Positions 4,922 through 11,820 of a DNA stretch of 12,382 nt are shown here, piece by piece. Both the position numbers and the translations under genes were made by a program. Source of the stretch: Candidatus Parcubacteria bacterium (GTDB lineage Bacteria > Patescibacteriota > Minisyncoccia > Phycocordibacterales > UBA1006); NCBI GenBank assembly GCA_027031875.1, contig JALVPH010000045.1, positions 1-12,382 of the forward strand, given 5' to 3'. Numbering within the stretch: position 1 is the first letter of the stretch; every line of letters starts with the position of its first letter. Under the pieces are notes generated by a model that ran no database searches, had not been told where the DNA came from, and worked only from the letters and a program-made list of their open reading frames with translations.

Positions 4922-5770
4922 ATGTCGTTTGTGAAGAAGGTCGTAAAACGAGATAAGAGTGAAGAAATTTTTTCAAAAGAGAAGTTGTGTTCTTCTCTCG
5001 TACAGATAGGAACTAAAGAGCATACCGCACGACACGTATGTAACTTGATTGATCAGTCAATCGAGAATGAGGTATCTACGAATGACATCTTTCGTATGAC
5101 GCGTGATTACCTTTACCAGATTAATCCTGATTTATCGGCACTCTACGCACTTGAACGAGGGCTCTCTGCGCTCGGACCATCGGGTTTTGCATTTGAACAG
5201 TACATCGCTGCTATTTTTGTGGAGATGGAGTATCAGGTTCAGACGAACGTGTATCTGAAGGGAGAAGGAGTAGAACACGAGATAGATGTGTATGCGGAGA
5301 AGGGGAATGTGGTTTTTATCTCGGAAGCGAAGTATAAGAATGATTTTAAGCTCAAGACACATATCAACCATGTGATGTATGCAGATGCGCGACTTCAAGA
5401 TATTCGTCGCAGAGCAAAGCAGGAAGGGGATCCGCGTGAATACTACATGTGGGTGATAACAAACACGAAGTTCACTGATAATGCAATTCACTATGCAGCA
5501 TATCGTGACATTCAGCTTCTTGGTTGGGATTACCCACCGTTCATAAACCTTATGAAGCTCATCTCAGAGAAGAAGCTCTATCCGGTCACAATCCTTCCTT
5601 CTATCACAAGATCTATTTTGAAGAAGCTTGCACACAAAGATCTCATCCTTGTAAAATATCTCATCTCATTCACAGTTGATGACTTTATGGAGCAGTTTGG
5701 AGCTTCTCATCGCCTCGCGCGAAAGCTCGTTTCAGAGATTCACGAGTTGATGGAGGGAAATGTTATTTGA
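4922..5770 (+). CDS. ATP-cone / Mrr-type PD-(D/E)XK nuclease fusion
   Basis: 282 aa in three parts. Residues 1-85 look like an ATP-cone, the (d)ATP-sensing module of ribonucleotide reductases and NrdR: VVKRDKSEEIFSKEKL, then helices ending in YALERGLSALGPSG. Residues 90-200 form a restriction-endonuclease (Mrr-like) fold with FEQYIAAIF (91-99), HEIDVYAEKG with D122 and the catalytic SEAKYK with E135 and K137. Residues 220-280 are helical and resemble a helix-hairpin-helix DNA-binding tail. I infer a DNA nuclease gated by adenine-nucleotide level, in repair or in defence; the substrate is unknown. No methyltransferase or other restriction subunit is nearby, which argues against a classical restriction system. 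The start is fixed by the promoter 8 nt upstream. The 3' end overlaps the next ORF by 11 nt. Confidence 0.8.
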   Translation: MSFVKKVVKRDKSEEIFSKEKLCSSLVQIGTKEHTARHVCNLIDQSIENEVSTNDIFRMTRDYLYQINPDLSALYALERGLSALGPSGFAFEQYIAAIFVEMEYQVQTNVYLKGEGVEHEIDVYAEKGNVVFISEAKYKNDFKLKTHINHVMYADARLQDIRRRAKQEGDPREYYMWVITNTKFTDNAIHYAAYRDIQLLGWDYPPFINLMKLISEKKLYPVTILPSITRSILKKLAHKDLILVKYLISFTVDDFMEQFGASHRLARKLVSEIHELMEGNVI

Positions 5771-6029
5771 TAGGTATATGAAAACTACCACAGTGAAAAC
5801 TATCTTCATATTTCTTCTCTTCATCCTTATTTTTCCTCTCCTCCCAATATGGATAGGGATTGTCCTCTTCTTTCTCCTCCATCTCTTCTTTTCCTTTTCT
5901 CTCTTTCTTCTCATATTCTTTTCTTTCCTTCTCCTCTTTTTTTCTTCTCTCTCACCTCTTGTTGTTTTCCTGTTGTTCGTTTTCCTTTTCTACGGGGTTT
6001 CATTTTTCCGCTCGTTTCTCTCAATTTAA
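5760..6029 (+). CDS. Small hydrophobic membrane protein, unknown
   Basis: 89 aa, almost entirely Leu, Phe, Ile, Val and Ser, with room for two or three membrane helices (about 14-35, 36-60 and 66-82). I recognise no family. It overlaps the nuclease gene by 11 nt and ends 6 nt before the PBP2 start, so it fits a translationally coupled unit. It occupies the place where mreD often lies, directly before the PBP2 gene, but it is much shorter than MreD and shows no sequence feature that proves a link. Two starts are possible: ATG 5760, with GGAGGG immediately upstream, and ATG 5778 (MKTTTVKTIF...), with a close AGG. The coding strand here is extremely pyrimidine-rich, so the frame could be a composition artefact; the tight spacing is the main support. 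Confidence 0.5.
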   Translation: MLFDRYMKTTTVKTIFIFLLFILIFPLLPIWIGIVLFFLLHLFFSFSLFLLIFFSFLLLFFSSLSPLVVFLLFVFLFYGVSFFRSFLSI

Positions 6030-6035
6030 GGTACT

Positions 6036-7727
6036 ATGATGTGGTTTCGCAAAAAAGGAAAAAGGAAAGACGCACGATTCGATCCAGATGAGATATTCAT
6101 CGATAGTATTAATCCATCTGGGTTTGATGAACAGCAGATGGAGGGGGTTCTCGAAAAACCCCTCTCTCGTACTTCACTTACACTCTTCCGCGTCATCCTT
6201 CTCGCAATACTTCTCGTCTTTTTGGGAAAATCTTTCTCTCTTCAGGTTATTAATGGGGAGGAATATCGGACACTCGCTGAGAGGAATATTCTCAGGAGAG
6301 TTCCTATCTTCGCAGATCGCGGGGTGATTTACGATCGTAATGGAGCGGAACTCGCATGGAATACGAAACGGGAAGGGGAAGATGTTTCAAGGAGGGTATA
6401 TCGTGGAGAAGCATTTGGGCACCTTTTCGGGTATGTGCGCTACCCACAAAAAGACAGTAAGGGAAAGTATTGGTCCTTTAAAACAGAGGGAGAGTATGGA
6501 GTAGAACGCCTCTATGATGATACTCTCGCTGGGGAAAATGGTTCAACAATCGTTGAGTATGATGCAGAGGGAAATATCGTCTCATCAAACCTCGTCTCTC
6601 CTGTACAGCACGGGAAGAATATAACACTTACTATTGATTCTCGCGTTCAAGAGGTGCTCTACGACACACTCCGTGATTACATTGAAGAGCATCATTTTGA
6701 AGGAGGGGGTGCAGCGATTATGGATGTACAAAATGGCGATCTCCTTGCTCTCGTTAGCTACCCAAGCTTTGATTCGAATGTGATGACGAACGAGCGCTCA
6801 AGAGCGGGTACGTACTTGCGTAATCCGCAGAAGCCCTTCTTCCATCGTGTCGTTTCTGGACTCTACCCACCGGGATCAACGGTAAAGCCGTTTATTGCGC
6901 TCGCCGCGCTCAATGAGCACATTATCAGCCCACAGACGACAATTCTCAGCACAGGAAAGATTGAGGTGGAGAATCCCTACAACCCTTCAAAACCGTTCAT
7001 CTACCGCGATTGGAAGCGCGGGGGGCATGGAGTAACCGATGTGAAAAAAGCAATTGCGGAGTCTGTAAACACTTTCTTCTACATTGTGGGGGGAGGGTAC
7101 AAGTCACGAGAAGGTCTTGGCATTAGGAGGATAGATGAGTACCTTAAACAGTTTCACTTAGGGGAGAGAACTATGTTCCCGCTCTTCACAGAGAAGGAGG
7201 GGGTTATCCCTAGTCCGGAATGGAAGGAACGAACCTTCCACGATTCGTGGAGGTTAGGAGACACCTACATTAGTGCTATTGGTCAGTTTGGTTTTCTTGT
7301 GAGTCCACTTCAGCTTCTCCGTTCCTACTCTCTATTTGCAAATAGACAGTTCTTTGTGAGCCCCCGTCTCACACAGCCAGAACCCGTGAAGAGAGAGGTG
7401 CTCACAGGAGTGAAGAGAGAATACATCGATGTTGTCCGTGAAGGTATGCGTGATGTGGTGCGGAAAGGGACTGCGAGAAACCTCCTCATTGATGGGGTGA
7501 GTATTGCAGCAAAAACAGGGACCGCACAGGTGGGGGCACACAATGAGTTCTATGACTCATGGATTGTTGGGTTCCTTCCCTATGAGAACCCCCGTTACCT
7601 TTTCGTTCTCTTCCTCGAGAAAGGAAAGAAAGCGTATGGTGGTGCTGCGAGTGCCGCTTTCCGTGATTTCCTTATCCGTTTTCAAGAAGAGTATCCTCAG
7701 CTCTTTACAGAATACTTCGCAGATTAA
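6036..7727 (+). CDS. mrdA: Penicillin-binding protein 2, peptidoglycan transpeptidase
   Basis: Class B PBP that cross-links peptidoglycan during cell elongation, normally with RodA; anchored in the membrane and active outside. 563 aa. A charged cytoplasmic tail (1-45) and one membrane helix (about 48-70) precede the class-B signature RGVIYDRNGAELAWN (95-109). The chain reaches FGHLFGYV (127-133) only about 20 residues later, where E. coli PBP2 has roughly 60 more residues of pedestal. The transpeptidase domain has all three motifs: STVK (S281 nucleophile, K284), SVN (343-345) and KTG (493-495). YRDWKRGGHG (323-332) matches a conserved stretch of PBP2. The start is ATG 6036 or 6039; AAGG at 6028-6031 is better spaced for 6039. 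No rodA or mreBC lies in the window. Confidence 0.92.
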   Translation: MMWFRKKGKRKDARFDPDEIFIDSINPSGFDEQQMEGVLEKPLSRTSLTLFRVILLAILLVFLGKSFSLQVINGEEYRTLAERNILRRVPIFADRGVIYDRNGAELAWNTKREGEDVSRRVYRGEAFGHLFGYVRYPQKDSKGKYWSFKTEGEYGVERLYDDTLAGENGSTIVEYDAEGNIVSSNLVSPVQHGKNITLTIDSRVQEVLYDTLRDYIEEHHFEGGGAAIMDVQNGDLLALVSYPSFDSNVMTNERSRAGTYLRNPQKPFFHRVVSGLYPPGSTVKPFIALAALNEHIISPQTTILSTGKIEVENPYNPSKPFIYRDWKRGGHGVTDVKKAIAESVNTFFYIVGGGYKSREGLGIRRIDEYLKQFHLGERTMFPLFTEKEGVIPSPEWKERTFHDSWRLGDTYISAIGQFGFLVSPLQLLRSYSLFANRQFFVSPRLTQPEPVKREVLTGVKREYIDVVREGMRDVVRKGTARNLLIDGVSIAAKTGTAQVGAHNEFYDSWIVGFLPYENPRYLFVLFLEKGKKAYGGAASAAFRDFLIRFQEEYPQLFTEYFAD

Positions 7728-7738
7728 TGTGCTATACT
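7728..7738 (+). promoter_or_regulatory. Extended -10 promoter of the MscS-type gene
   Basis: TGTGCTATACT starts on the base after the PBP2 stop codon and ends 9 nt before the ATG at 7748. It gives mscS, trpS and the downstream genes a start independent of PBP2. The in-frame ATG at 7727 lies in this element and is probably not used. Confidence 0.6.
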
Positions 7739-7747
7739 CCTACTCGT

Positions 7748-8608
7748 ATGAATGAACACACGTACACTATTGCTCAAAATGTTCTCTCGTGGACGAAGGT
7801 ACACGGGATAAAAATTATCGTGGTATTTTTCCTTGCGCTCCTCACGGTGCGTATTGCAGGAAAGCTCATTACCCGACTCGTGAGAAAAGTTATCTCTCGC
7901 GATTCCTTCATCTCAGAGGAGGAAGAGAAGAAGCGAGAAGATACCATTATCAACATCCTTAATAAGCTCACACACATTCTCGTGTGGTTCGGTTTTCTCT
8001 TCTTTTTCCTCCAAGAAGTAGGCATCCCTATTGCGCCACTCCTCACCGGTGCGGGAATCATTGGTATGGCAGTTGGATTTGGTGCGCAGTCACTTGTGAG
8101 GGATTTTATTACAGGACTCTTCATTGTGACTGAGAATCAGTTCCGTATTGGGGATGTGGTGTGTATTGGCGGACACTGCGGTGTCGTGGAGGATATGACA
8201 CTTCGCATTACAAAAATTCGTGAACTTGATGGAACAATTCACTTTATTCCAAATAGTGAAATTCGTATTGCTTCAAATAAGTCAAAAGATTTTTCCAAAG
8301 TAGATATTACTATTGGAGTAGGATATGGGACGGACATTGATCATCTCGAACAAGTTATCAATAGGGTTGGAGATAAATTGAAGGAGCATCCTGAATTTGG
8401 GATGTTCATCATTGAAGCACCGCATTTTCTCCATATTGAGGATTTTGCTGATTCCGCAATTAATGTTCGTATTCTCGGAACAGTATACCCAAAGAAACAG
8501 TACCTCATTGCAGGTGAATTAAAGCGACAATTAAAAGATGCATTTGAGAAAGAAGGCATCGAAATCCCGTATCCAATTCGAACTGTATTTCTCCACAAGG
8601 AAAAGTAA
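7748..8608 (+). CDS. MscS-family mechanosensitive ion channel
   Basis: Small-conductance mechanosensitive channel, a membrane pore that opens under tension and releases solutes on osmotic downshock. 286 aa, the length of the minimal MscS type. Membrane helices lie near residues 22-40 and 72-90, with the pore helix at about 95-125: GAGIIGMAVGFGAQSLVRDF shows the Gly/Ala-packed pattern typical of MscS TM3. The beta domain has FRIGDVV and IRELDGTIHFIPNSEI (the usual DG...IPN element). The C-terminal alpha/beta cage ends in EKEGIEIPYPIRTV, a common MscS terminus. The charged loop EEEEKKRED connects the first two helices. Start 7748 is chosen from the promoter ending 9 nt upstream. The trpS gene follows after 3 nt. 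Confidence 0.92.
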   Translation: MNEHTYTIAQNVLSWTKVHGIKIIVVFFLALLTVRIAGKLITRLVRKVISRDSFISEEEEKKREDTIINILNKLTHILVWFGFLFFFLQEVGIPIAPLLTGAGIIGMAVGFGAQSLVRDFITGLFIVTENQFRIGDVVCIGGHCGVVEDMTLRITKIRELDGTIHFIPNSEIRIASNKSKDFSKVDITIGVGYGTDIDHLEQVINRVGDKLKEHPEFGMFIIEAPHFLHIEDFADSAINVRILGTVYPKKQYLIAGELKRQLKDAFEKEGIEIPYPIRTVFLHKEK

Positions 8609-8611
8609 CTT

Positions 8612-9601
8612 ATGGAAACACAAAAAGAACAACGAATGAAGCGTATCGTTTCAGGAATAAAACCTACAGGAAGGCCTCACTTGGGGAACTATTTCGGGAT
8701 GATGAAGTCTGTTGTGGAGATGCAAGATGAGTATGAGTCATTTCTCTTCGTCGCAGATTATCACGCACTTACCACAATCCATGAAAAGGAAGAGCTTCAC
8801 AATCTCATTGTCCAGCTTATTCTTGATTACCTCGCGGTAGGAGTAGACCCAAAGAAGACAGTGTTCTATCTCCAATCCGCAATCCCTGAGCTTGCTGAGT
8901 TTGCATGGATTCTCAGCACACTTGTAACGGTTCCATGGCTCGAGCGCGCGCATGCGTACAAAGATGCACTCGCAAAAGGAAAAGAACCAGGAGTCGCACT
9001 CTTTTCCTACCCAATCCTTATGGCAGCGGATATTCTCGCGACGCAGGCAGAACTCGTTCCCGTAGGGAAGGATCAAATTCAGCACGTAGAGATGACGCGT
9101 GAACTCGCGCGGAAGTTTAATGCTCGCTACGGAACACTCCTCAAAGAACCACAGTCATTTTTGAGTGAAGGGCAAGTCGTTCCGGGAATCGATGGGCAAA
9201 AGATGTCAAAATCCTATGGGAATATTATTCCACTCTTCGCAGACGAGAAGGCAGTTAAAAAAGCGGTGATGCGAATCGTAACCGATTCTTCACGACCAGA
9301 GGATCCGAAAGACCCAGAGCAGTGTAATGTGTTCGCACTCCATAAACTCATTACACCAGAAGAAGAACTCGAAGAAATTCGTGATGCTTACCTTAGAGGA
9401 GGAATGGGCTATGCTGAAAGTAAAGAACGTCTCTTTAATAATATAATGGAATTCACAAGAGAGATGCGTGAGAGACGAGCATTCTATGAGAATCGTATGG
9501 AGCTCGTATATGAGATTATCCAAGAGGGAAATGCGAAGGCACGAAATCTCATTATCCCTCTCATTCAGCAGGTGCGAGAGAGTGTAGGGCTTCTCTCGTA
9601 A
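8612..9601 (+). CDS. trpS: Tryptophanyl-tRNA synthetase
   Basis: Charges tRNA-Trp with tryptophan using ATP; cytosolic class Ic enzyme active as a dimer. 329 aa, the normal length. The HIGH-type motif is PTGRPHLGNYFG (18-29, HLGN at 23-26), followed by ADYHALTT (48-55). The Trp-specificity helix is PILMAADILAT (134-144, D140), the conserved GKDQIQHVEMTRELA lies at 152-166, and KMSKS is at 197-201. AAGGA at 8597-8601, inside the end of mscS, is 10 nt from the ATG. An alternative start at M9 (8636, MKRIVSGIKPTG) would match the usual N terminus better but has no ribosome binding site. Likely cotranscribed with mscS. Confidence 0.95.
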   Translation: METQKEQRMKRIVSGIKPTGRPHLGNYFGMMKSVVEMQDEYESFLFVADYHALTTIHEKEELHNLIVQLILDYLAVGVDPKKTVFYLQSAIPELAEFAWILSTLVTVPWLERAHAYKDALAKGKEPGVALFSYPILMAADILATQAELVPVGKDQIQHVEMTRELARKFNARYGTLLKEPQSFLSEGQVVPGIDGQKMSKSYGNIIPLFADEKAVKKAVMRIVTDSSRPEDPKDPEQCNVFALHKLITPEEELEEIRDAYLRGGMGYAESKERLFNNIMEFTREMRERRAFYENRMELVYEIIQEGNAKARNLIIPLIQQVRESVGLLS

Positions 9602-9615
9602 AACAGGAAGAGAGT

Positions 9616-10560
9616 ATGAAGACGAAAAAGAGGAACAAGCGAAAGAGGAAAATGAGGAAGCTCTTCAGAGTTTCTCTTTTTCTCATACTCCTCTCTTTCT
9701 TCGTTGCACTTTTTCTCTTTTTCGCTCCTCGTATTGCATTCTTTCGTGTAGGTCAAGTAGATGTTTCTTCCCAAGAGAGAGATACCTACTATGAGAATCT
9801 TGTGAAGCAATTTAGTGAAGAGTTTCTTCACACGAAAGTATTTTTGTTTCCAAGAGAGAGTATTTTTCTCGCACGAGTTGGGTTGAAGAGAGAACTCTCT
9901 CACCGTTTTCCTCCACTCACTGATTTTTCTCTCGCGATACGAGAGCATACGCTTGATATTCGATTTCGTAAGAGAAAAGAAGCATTCGTTGTCTGTAAAC
10001 TACAAGAGAAATCTTTACAAGAAGAAGAGCAAGATAAAGAAGATGAGGAGGATGAGGGAAGGAAAGAAAAGGAGTGTTACTTTGGGGATAGAGATGGATT
10101 CCTCTTTTGTGAGGCACCTGAATTGAGCGATTCCCTCTTTCGCACAGTGTATGTGGAGAATAATCTCAGGGTAGGGGATTACTTCCTTGACCAAGAGAAG
10201 CTCTCTATCCTCCTCACGCTCATCTCTGATCTTGAAAAAAGCACCTCACAGCACATTGAGAGAATTCTTTTCTCTTATGATCCAATAGGGAAAATTATTC
10301 TCATCATTCAGTTTGATGAGCTATTTGACCGAAATCTTGAAAATTCAGTATTGCTTTTCATCCCTTTTCCACAATCAGAAGGTGAGATTAGGGAGGATAT
10401 AGAGAAACTTATGGTTCTCCAACATACTGAACTCTTTGAAAAGGAATTCTTCCAAGAAAAGAAAGAATTAGACTACATTGATTTTCGTATTCCTCATCAG
10501 ATTCGTTACAAAATTCACACTGAACAAGAAAAGGAAGAAGAAACGTATGGACAAGAATAG
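9616..10560 (+). CDS. FtsQ/DivIB-like cell-division protein
   Basis: 314 aa, single-pass membrane protein. The layout matches FtsQ/DivIB: a very basic N terminus (1-18), one helix (about 18-38), then FFRVGQVDVS (42-51) opening a POTRA-like domain to about residue 116. A beta domain follows with CYFGDRDGFLFCEAPEL (154-170, the FtsQ-like element with DG then a hydrophobic pair) and LDYIDFRIPHQIRYKI near the end, like the final FtsQ strands. If correct, it is a non-catalytic scaffold of the divisome acting outside the membrane. Unusual points: an acidic low-complexity insert (131-153, mostly E, D and K) splits the beta domain, and the gene lies away from any ftsA/ftsZ/mur cluster. AGGA at 9605-9608 is 7 nt from the ATG. 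Overall identity to known FtsQ is weak by eye, so the call rests on architecture. Confidence 0.6.
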   Translation: MKTKKRNKRKRKMRKLFRVSLFLILLSFFVALFLFFAPRIAFFRVGQVDVSSQERDTYYENLVKQFSEEFLHTKVFLFPRESIFLARVGLKRELSHRFPPLTDFSLAIREHTLDIRFRKRKEAFVVCKLQEKSLQEEEQDKEDEEDEGRKEKECYFGDRDGFLFCEAPELSDSLFRTVYVENNLRVGDYFLDQEKLSILLTLISDLEKSTSQHIERILFSYDPIGKIILIIQFDELFDRNLENSVLLFIPFPQSEGEIREDIEKLMVLQHTELFEKEFFQEKKELDYIDFRIPHQIRYKIHTEQEKEEETYGQE

Positions 10561-11563
10561 TGAACAAAAGAATATCGTTTTTGGTTTTTGGGGTAAACTT
10601 CCTGAGTACCCAAAACTTCTCGCACCGATGGCGGATGTAACCGATCTCGCGTTCCGCGAGATGATTGCGAGGTACTCTCGTATGGGAGAGGAGGGGGGTG
10701 GTCCCGATGTACTCTACACAGAGTTTGTCGCTGCAGATGGGCTCTGTTCCGAAGGGAGAGGAAAACTCCTTCCACTCCTTCGCTACAACCCAGAACATCG
10801 TCCTATCGTTGCGCAAATTTTTTCAAAGGATCCTGAGAAAGTGCGTTGTGCAGCGGAGCTTTGCCTTGAACTTGGTTTCGATGGGATGGATCTCAATATG
10901 GGCTGTCCAGAGCGAAACATTGTGAAGCAGGGAGCAGGTTCCGCAATGATTAAAACTCCGAAACTCGCGCAAGAAATTGTATTCGCCGCGAAAGAAGGGG
11001 TACAAGGTAAGATTCCCGTTTCTGTAAAGACGAGGATTGGATGGAACGCGAACCAGGTGGAAGAGTGGATTCCTGCACTCCTTGAAACAGACATTCCCGC
11101 AATCATTCTCCATGGGCGAACGCGTGCAGAGATGTCAAAGGTTCCCGCGCATTGGGATATCATTTCTCGCGCTGCGGAGATTGTGCATCAATCGGGGAAG
11201 GGAACGAAGCTCATTGGGAATGGAGATGTTGTCTCACTCGAACAGGCAGAGGAATACCAAGATCGTTACGGAGTTGATGGAGTAATGATTGGACGAGGGG
11301 TGTTCGGAACACCATGGCTCTTTGATCGAGAGAAACGACTTGCTCCGAAAACGATCGAGGAGCGCCTCCATATTCTCCTCGAACACACACGACTCTTTGT
11401 GAAGCACTTTCCTCAAAAGAATTTTCAGATTATGAAGAAGCACTACAAAGCGTATGTGAATGGATTCGATGGAGCGAAAGAACTCCGCGTGCGGCTTATG
11501 GATGCGGATGGTGTGGAAGAGGTAGAACAAATTATTGAACGATTCCTTAGCGAAAGAGAGTGA
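10547..11563 (+). CDS. dus: tRNA-dihydrouridine synthase
   Basis: FMN- and NADPH-dependent reduction of uridines to dihydrouridine in the tRNA D-loop. 338 aa. The TIM barrel begins LLAPMADVTDLAFREM (24-39). The catalytic cysteine is C120 in DLNMGCPERNIVKQGAGSA (115-133). VKTRIGW (160-166), ILHGRTR (187-193), LIGNGDVVS (222-230) and DGVMIGRGVFGTPWLF (244-259) are FMN- and substrate-binding segments. The C-terminal helical domain (about 268-335), including MKKHYKAYVNGFDGAKELR, contacts tRNA in known Dus enzymes. The start at 10547 overlaps the previous gene by 14 nt, with AAGGA at 10531-10535. The in-frame ATG at 10478 would bury the start deep in the upstream gene. The subfamily (DusA, B or C) is not assigned. 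Confidence 0.92.
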   Translation: MDKNSEQKNIVFGFWGKLPEYPKLLAPMADVTDLAFREMIARYSRMGEEGGGPDVLYTEFVAADGLCSEGRGKLLPLLRYNPEHRPIVAQIFSKDPEKVRCAAELCLELGFDGMDLNMGCPERNIVKQGAGSAMIKTPKLAQEIVFAAKEGVQGKIPVSVKTRIGWNANQVEEWIPALLETDIPAIILHGRTRAEMSKVPAHWDIISRAAEIVHQSGKGTKLIGNGDVVSLEQAEEYQDRYGVDGVMIGRGVFGTPWLFDREKRLAPKTIEERLHILLEHTRLFVKHFPQKNFQIMKKHYKAYVNGFDGAKELRVRLMDADGVEEVEQIIERFLSERE

Positions 11564-11569
11564 GAATGA

Positions 11570-11608
11570 AAAGCGGGCGGGTGCGTAATCTACGCACCCG
11601 CCCGCTTT
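11570..11608 (+). terminator. Terminator after dus
   Basis: An 18-bp perfect stem (11570-11587 with 11591-11608) has an ATC loop, begins 6 nt after the dus stop and has a GGGCGGG core. The U-run is short (TTT), but the stem is very stable. It closes the rightward run. Its right flank, TTTCCAAAAC, is shared with the hairpin at 876-919. Confidence 0.75.
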
Positions 11609-11689
11609 CCAAAACTCTAGAATATAACCACCTACGCAAATAAACTGCTTTGTTATTCATAAAACCACTTACTCTACTCAAACCACTTT

Positions 11690-11716
11690 GTCATTCCGTA
11701 CTTGATACGGAATTCA
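11690..11716. repeat. REP-like palindrome (ATTCCGTA-CTTGA-TACGGAAT)
   Basis: An 8-bp perfect stem (11693-11700 with 11706-11713) has a CTTGA loop and is preceded by GTC. The outer ATTCC/GGAAT bases match the palindrome at 67-86, while the inner bases and loop differ. The stem is kept although its sequence differs, as in known REP-type elements. It lies in the 256-bp gap between dus and pheS, which otherwise shows only AT-rich sequence. Confidence 0.5.
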
Positions 11717-11807
11717 TAAACATCATTATAAATAAGCCGCTATGAGTTATTTACTTTCATTTTCAGGATAAACAATAGTAAATTATTTTCTTTTCTCTAT
11801 TTCGTTA

Positions 11808-11813
11808 TATACT
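11808..11813 (+). promoter_or_regulatory. -10 promoter element of pheS
   Basis: TATACT, within TTATATACT, ends 7 nt before the ATG at 11821. It lacks the TGC extension of the others. The gap to the ATG is pyrimidine-rich with no Shine-Dalgarno, again predicting a leaderless mRNA. No T-box or leader peptide is evident upstream. Confidence 0.55.
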
Positions 11814-11820
11814 CATTCCT

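Noticed and set aside
5132..5491. Minus-strand 119-aa frame inside the ATP-cone nuclease
   Set aside because: A shadow of a well-supported gene on the other strand, with no promoter or recognisable domain.
6035..6040. TATGAT as a promoter for a shorter PBP2
   Set aside because: It overlaps the PBP2 start codons themselves, and the next in-frame ATG is M35 (ATGGAGGGGG), about 100 nt further on; AAGG upstream explains translation from 6036 or 6039.
11609..11807. T-box riboswitch or leader peptide before pheS
   Set aside because: No T-box core sequence, specifier stem or run of Phe codons; the promoter lies 7 nt from the ATG, leaving no leader.
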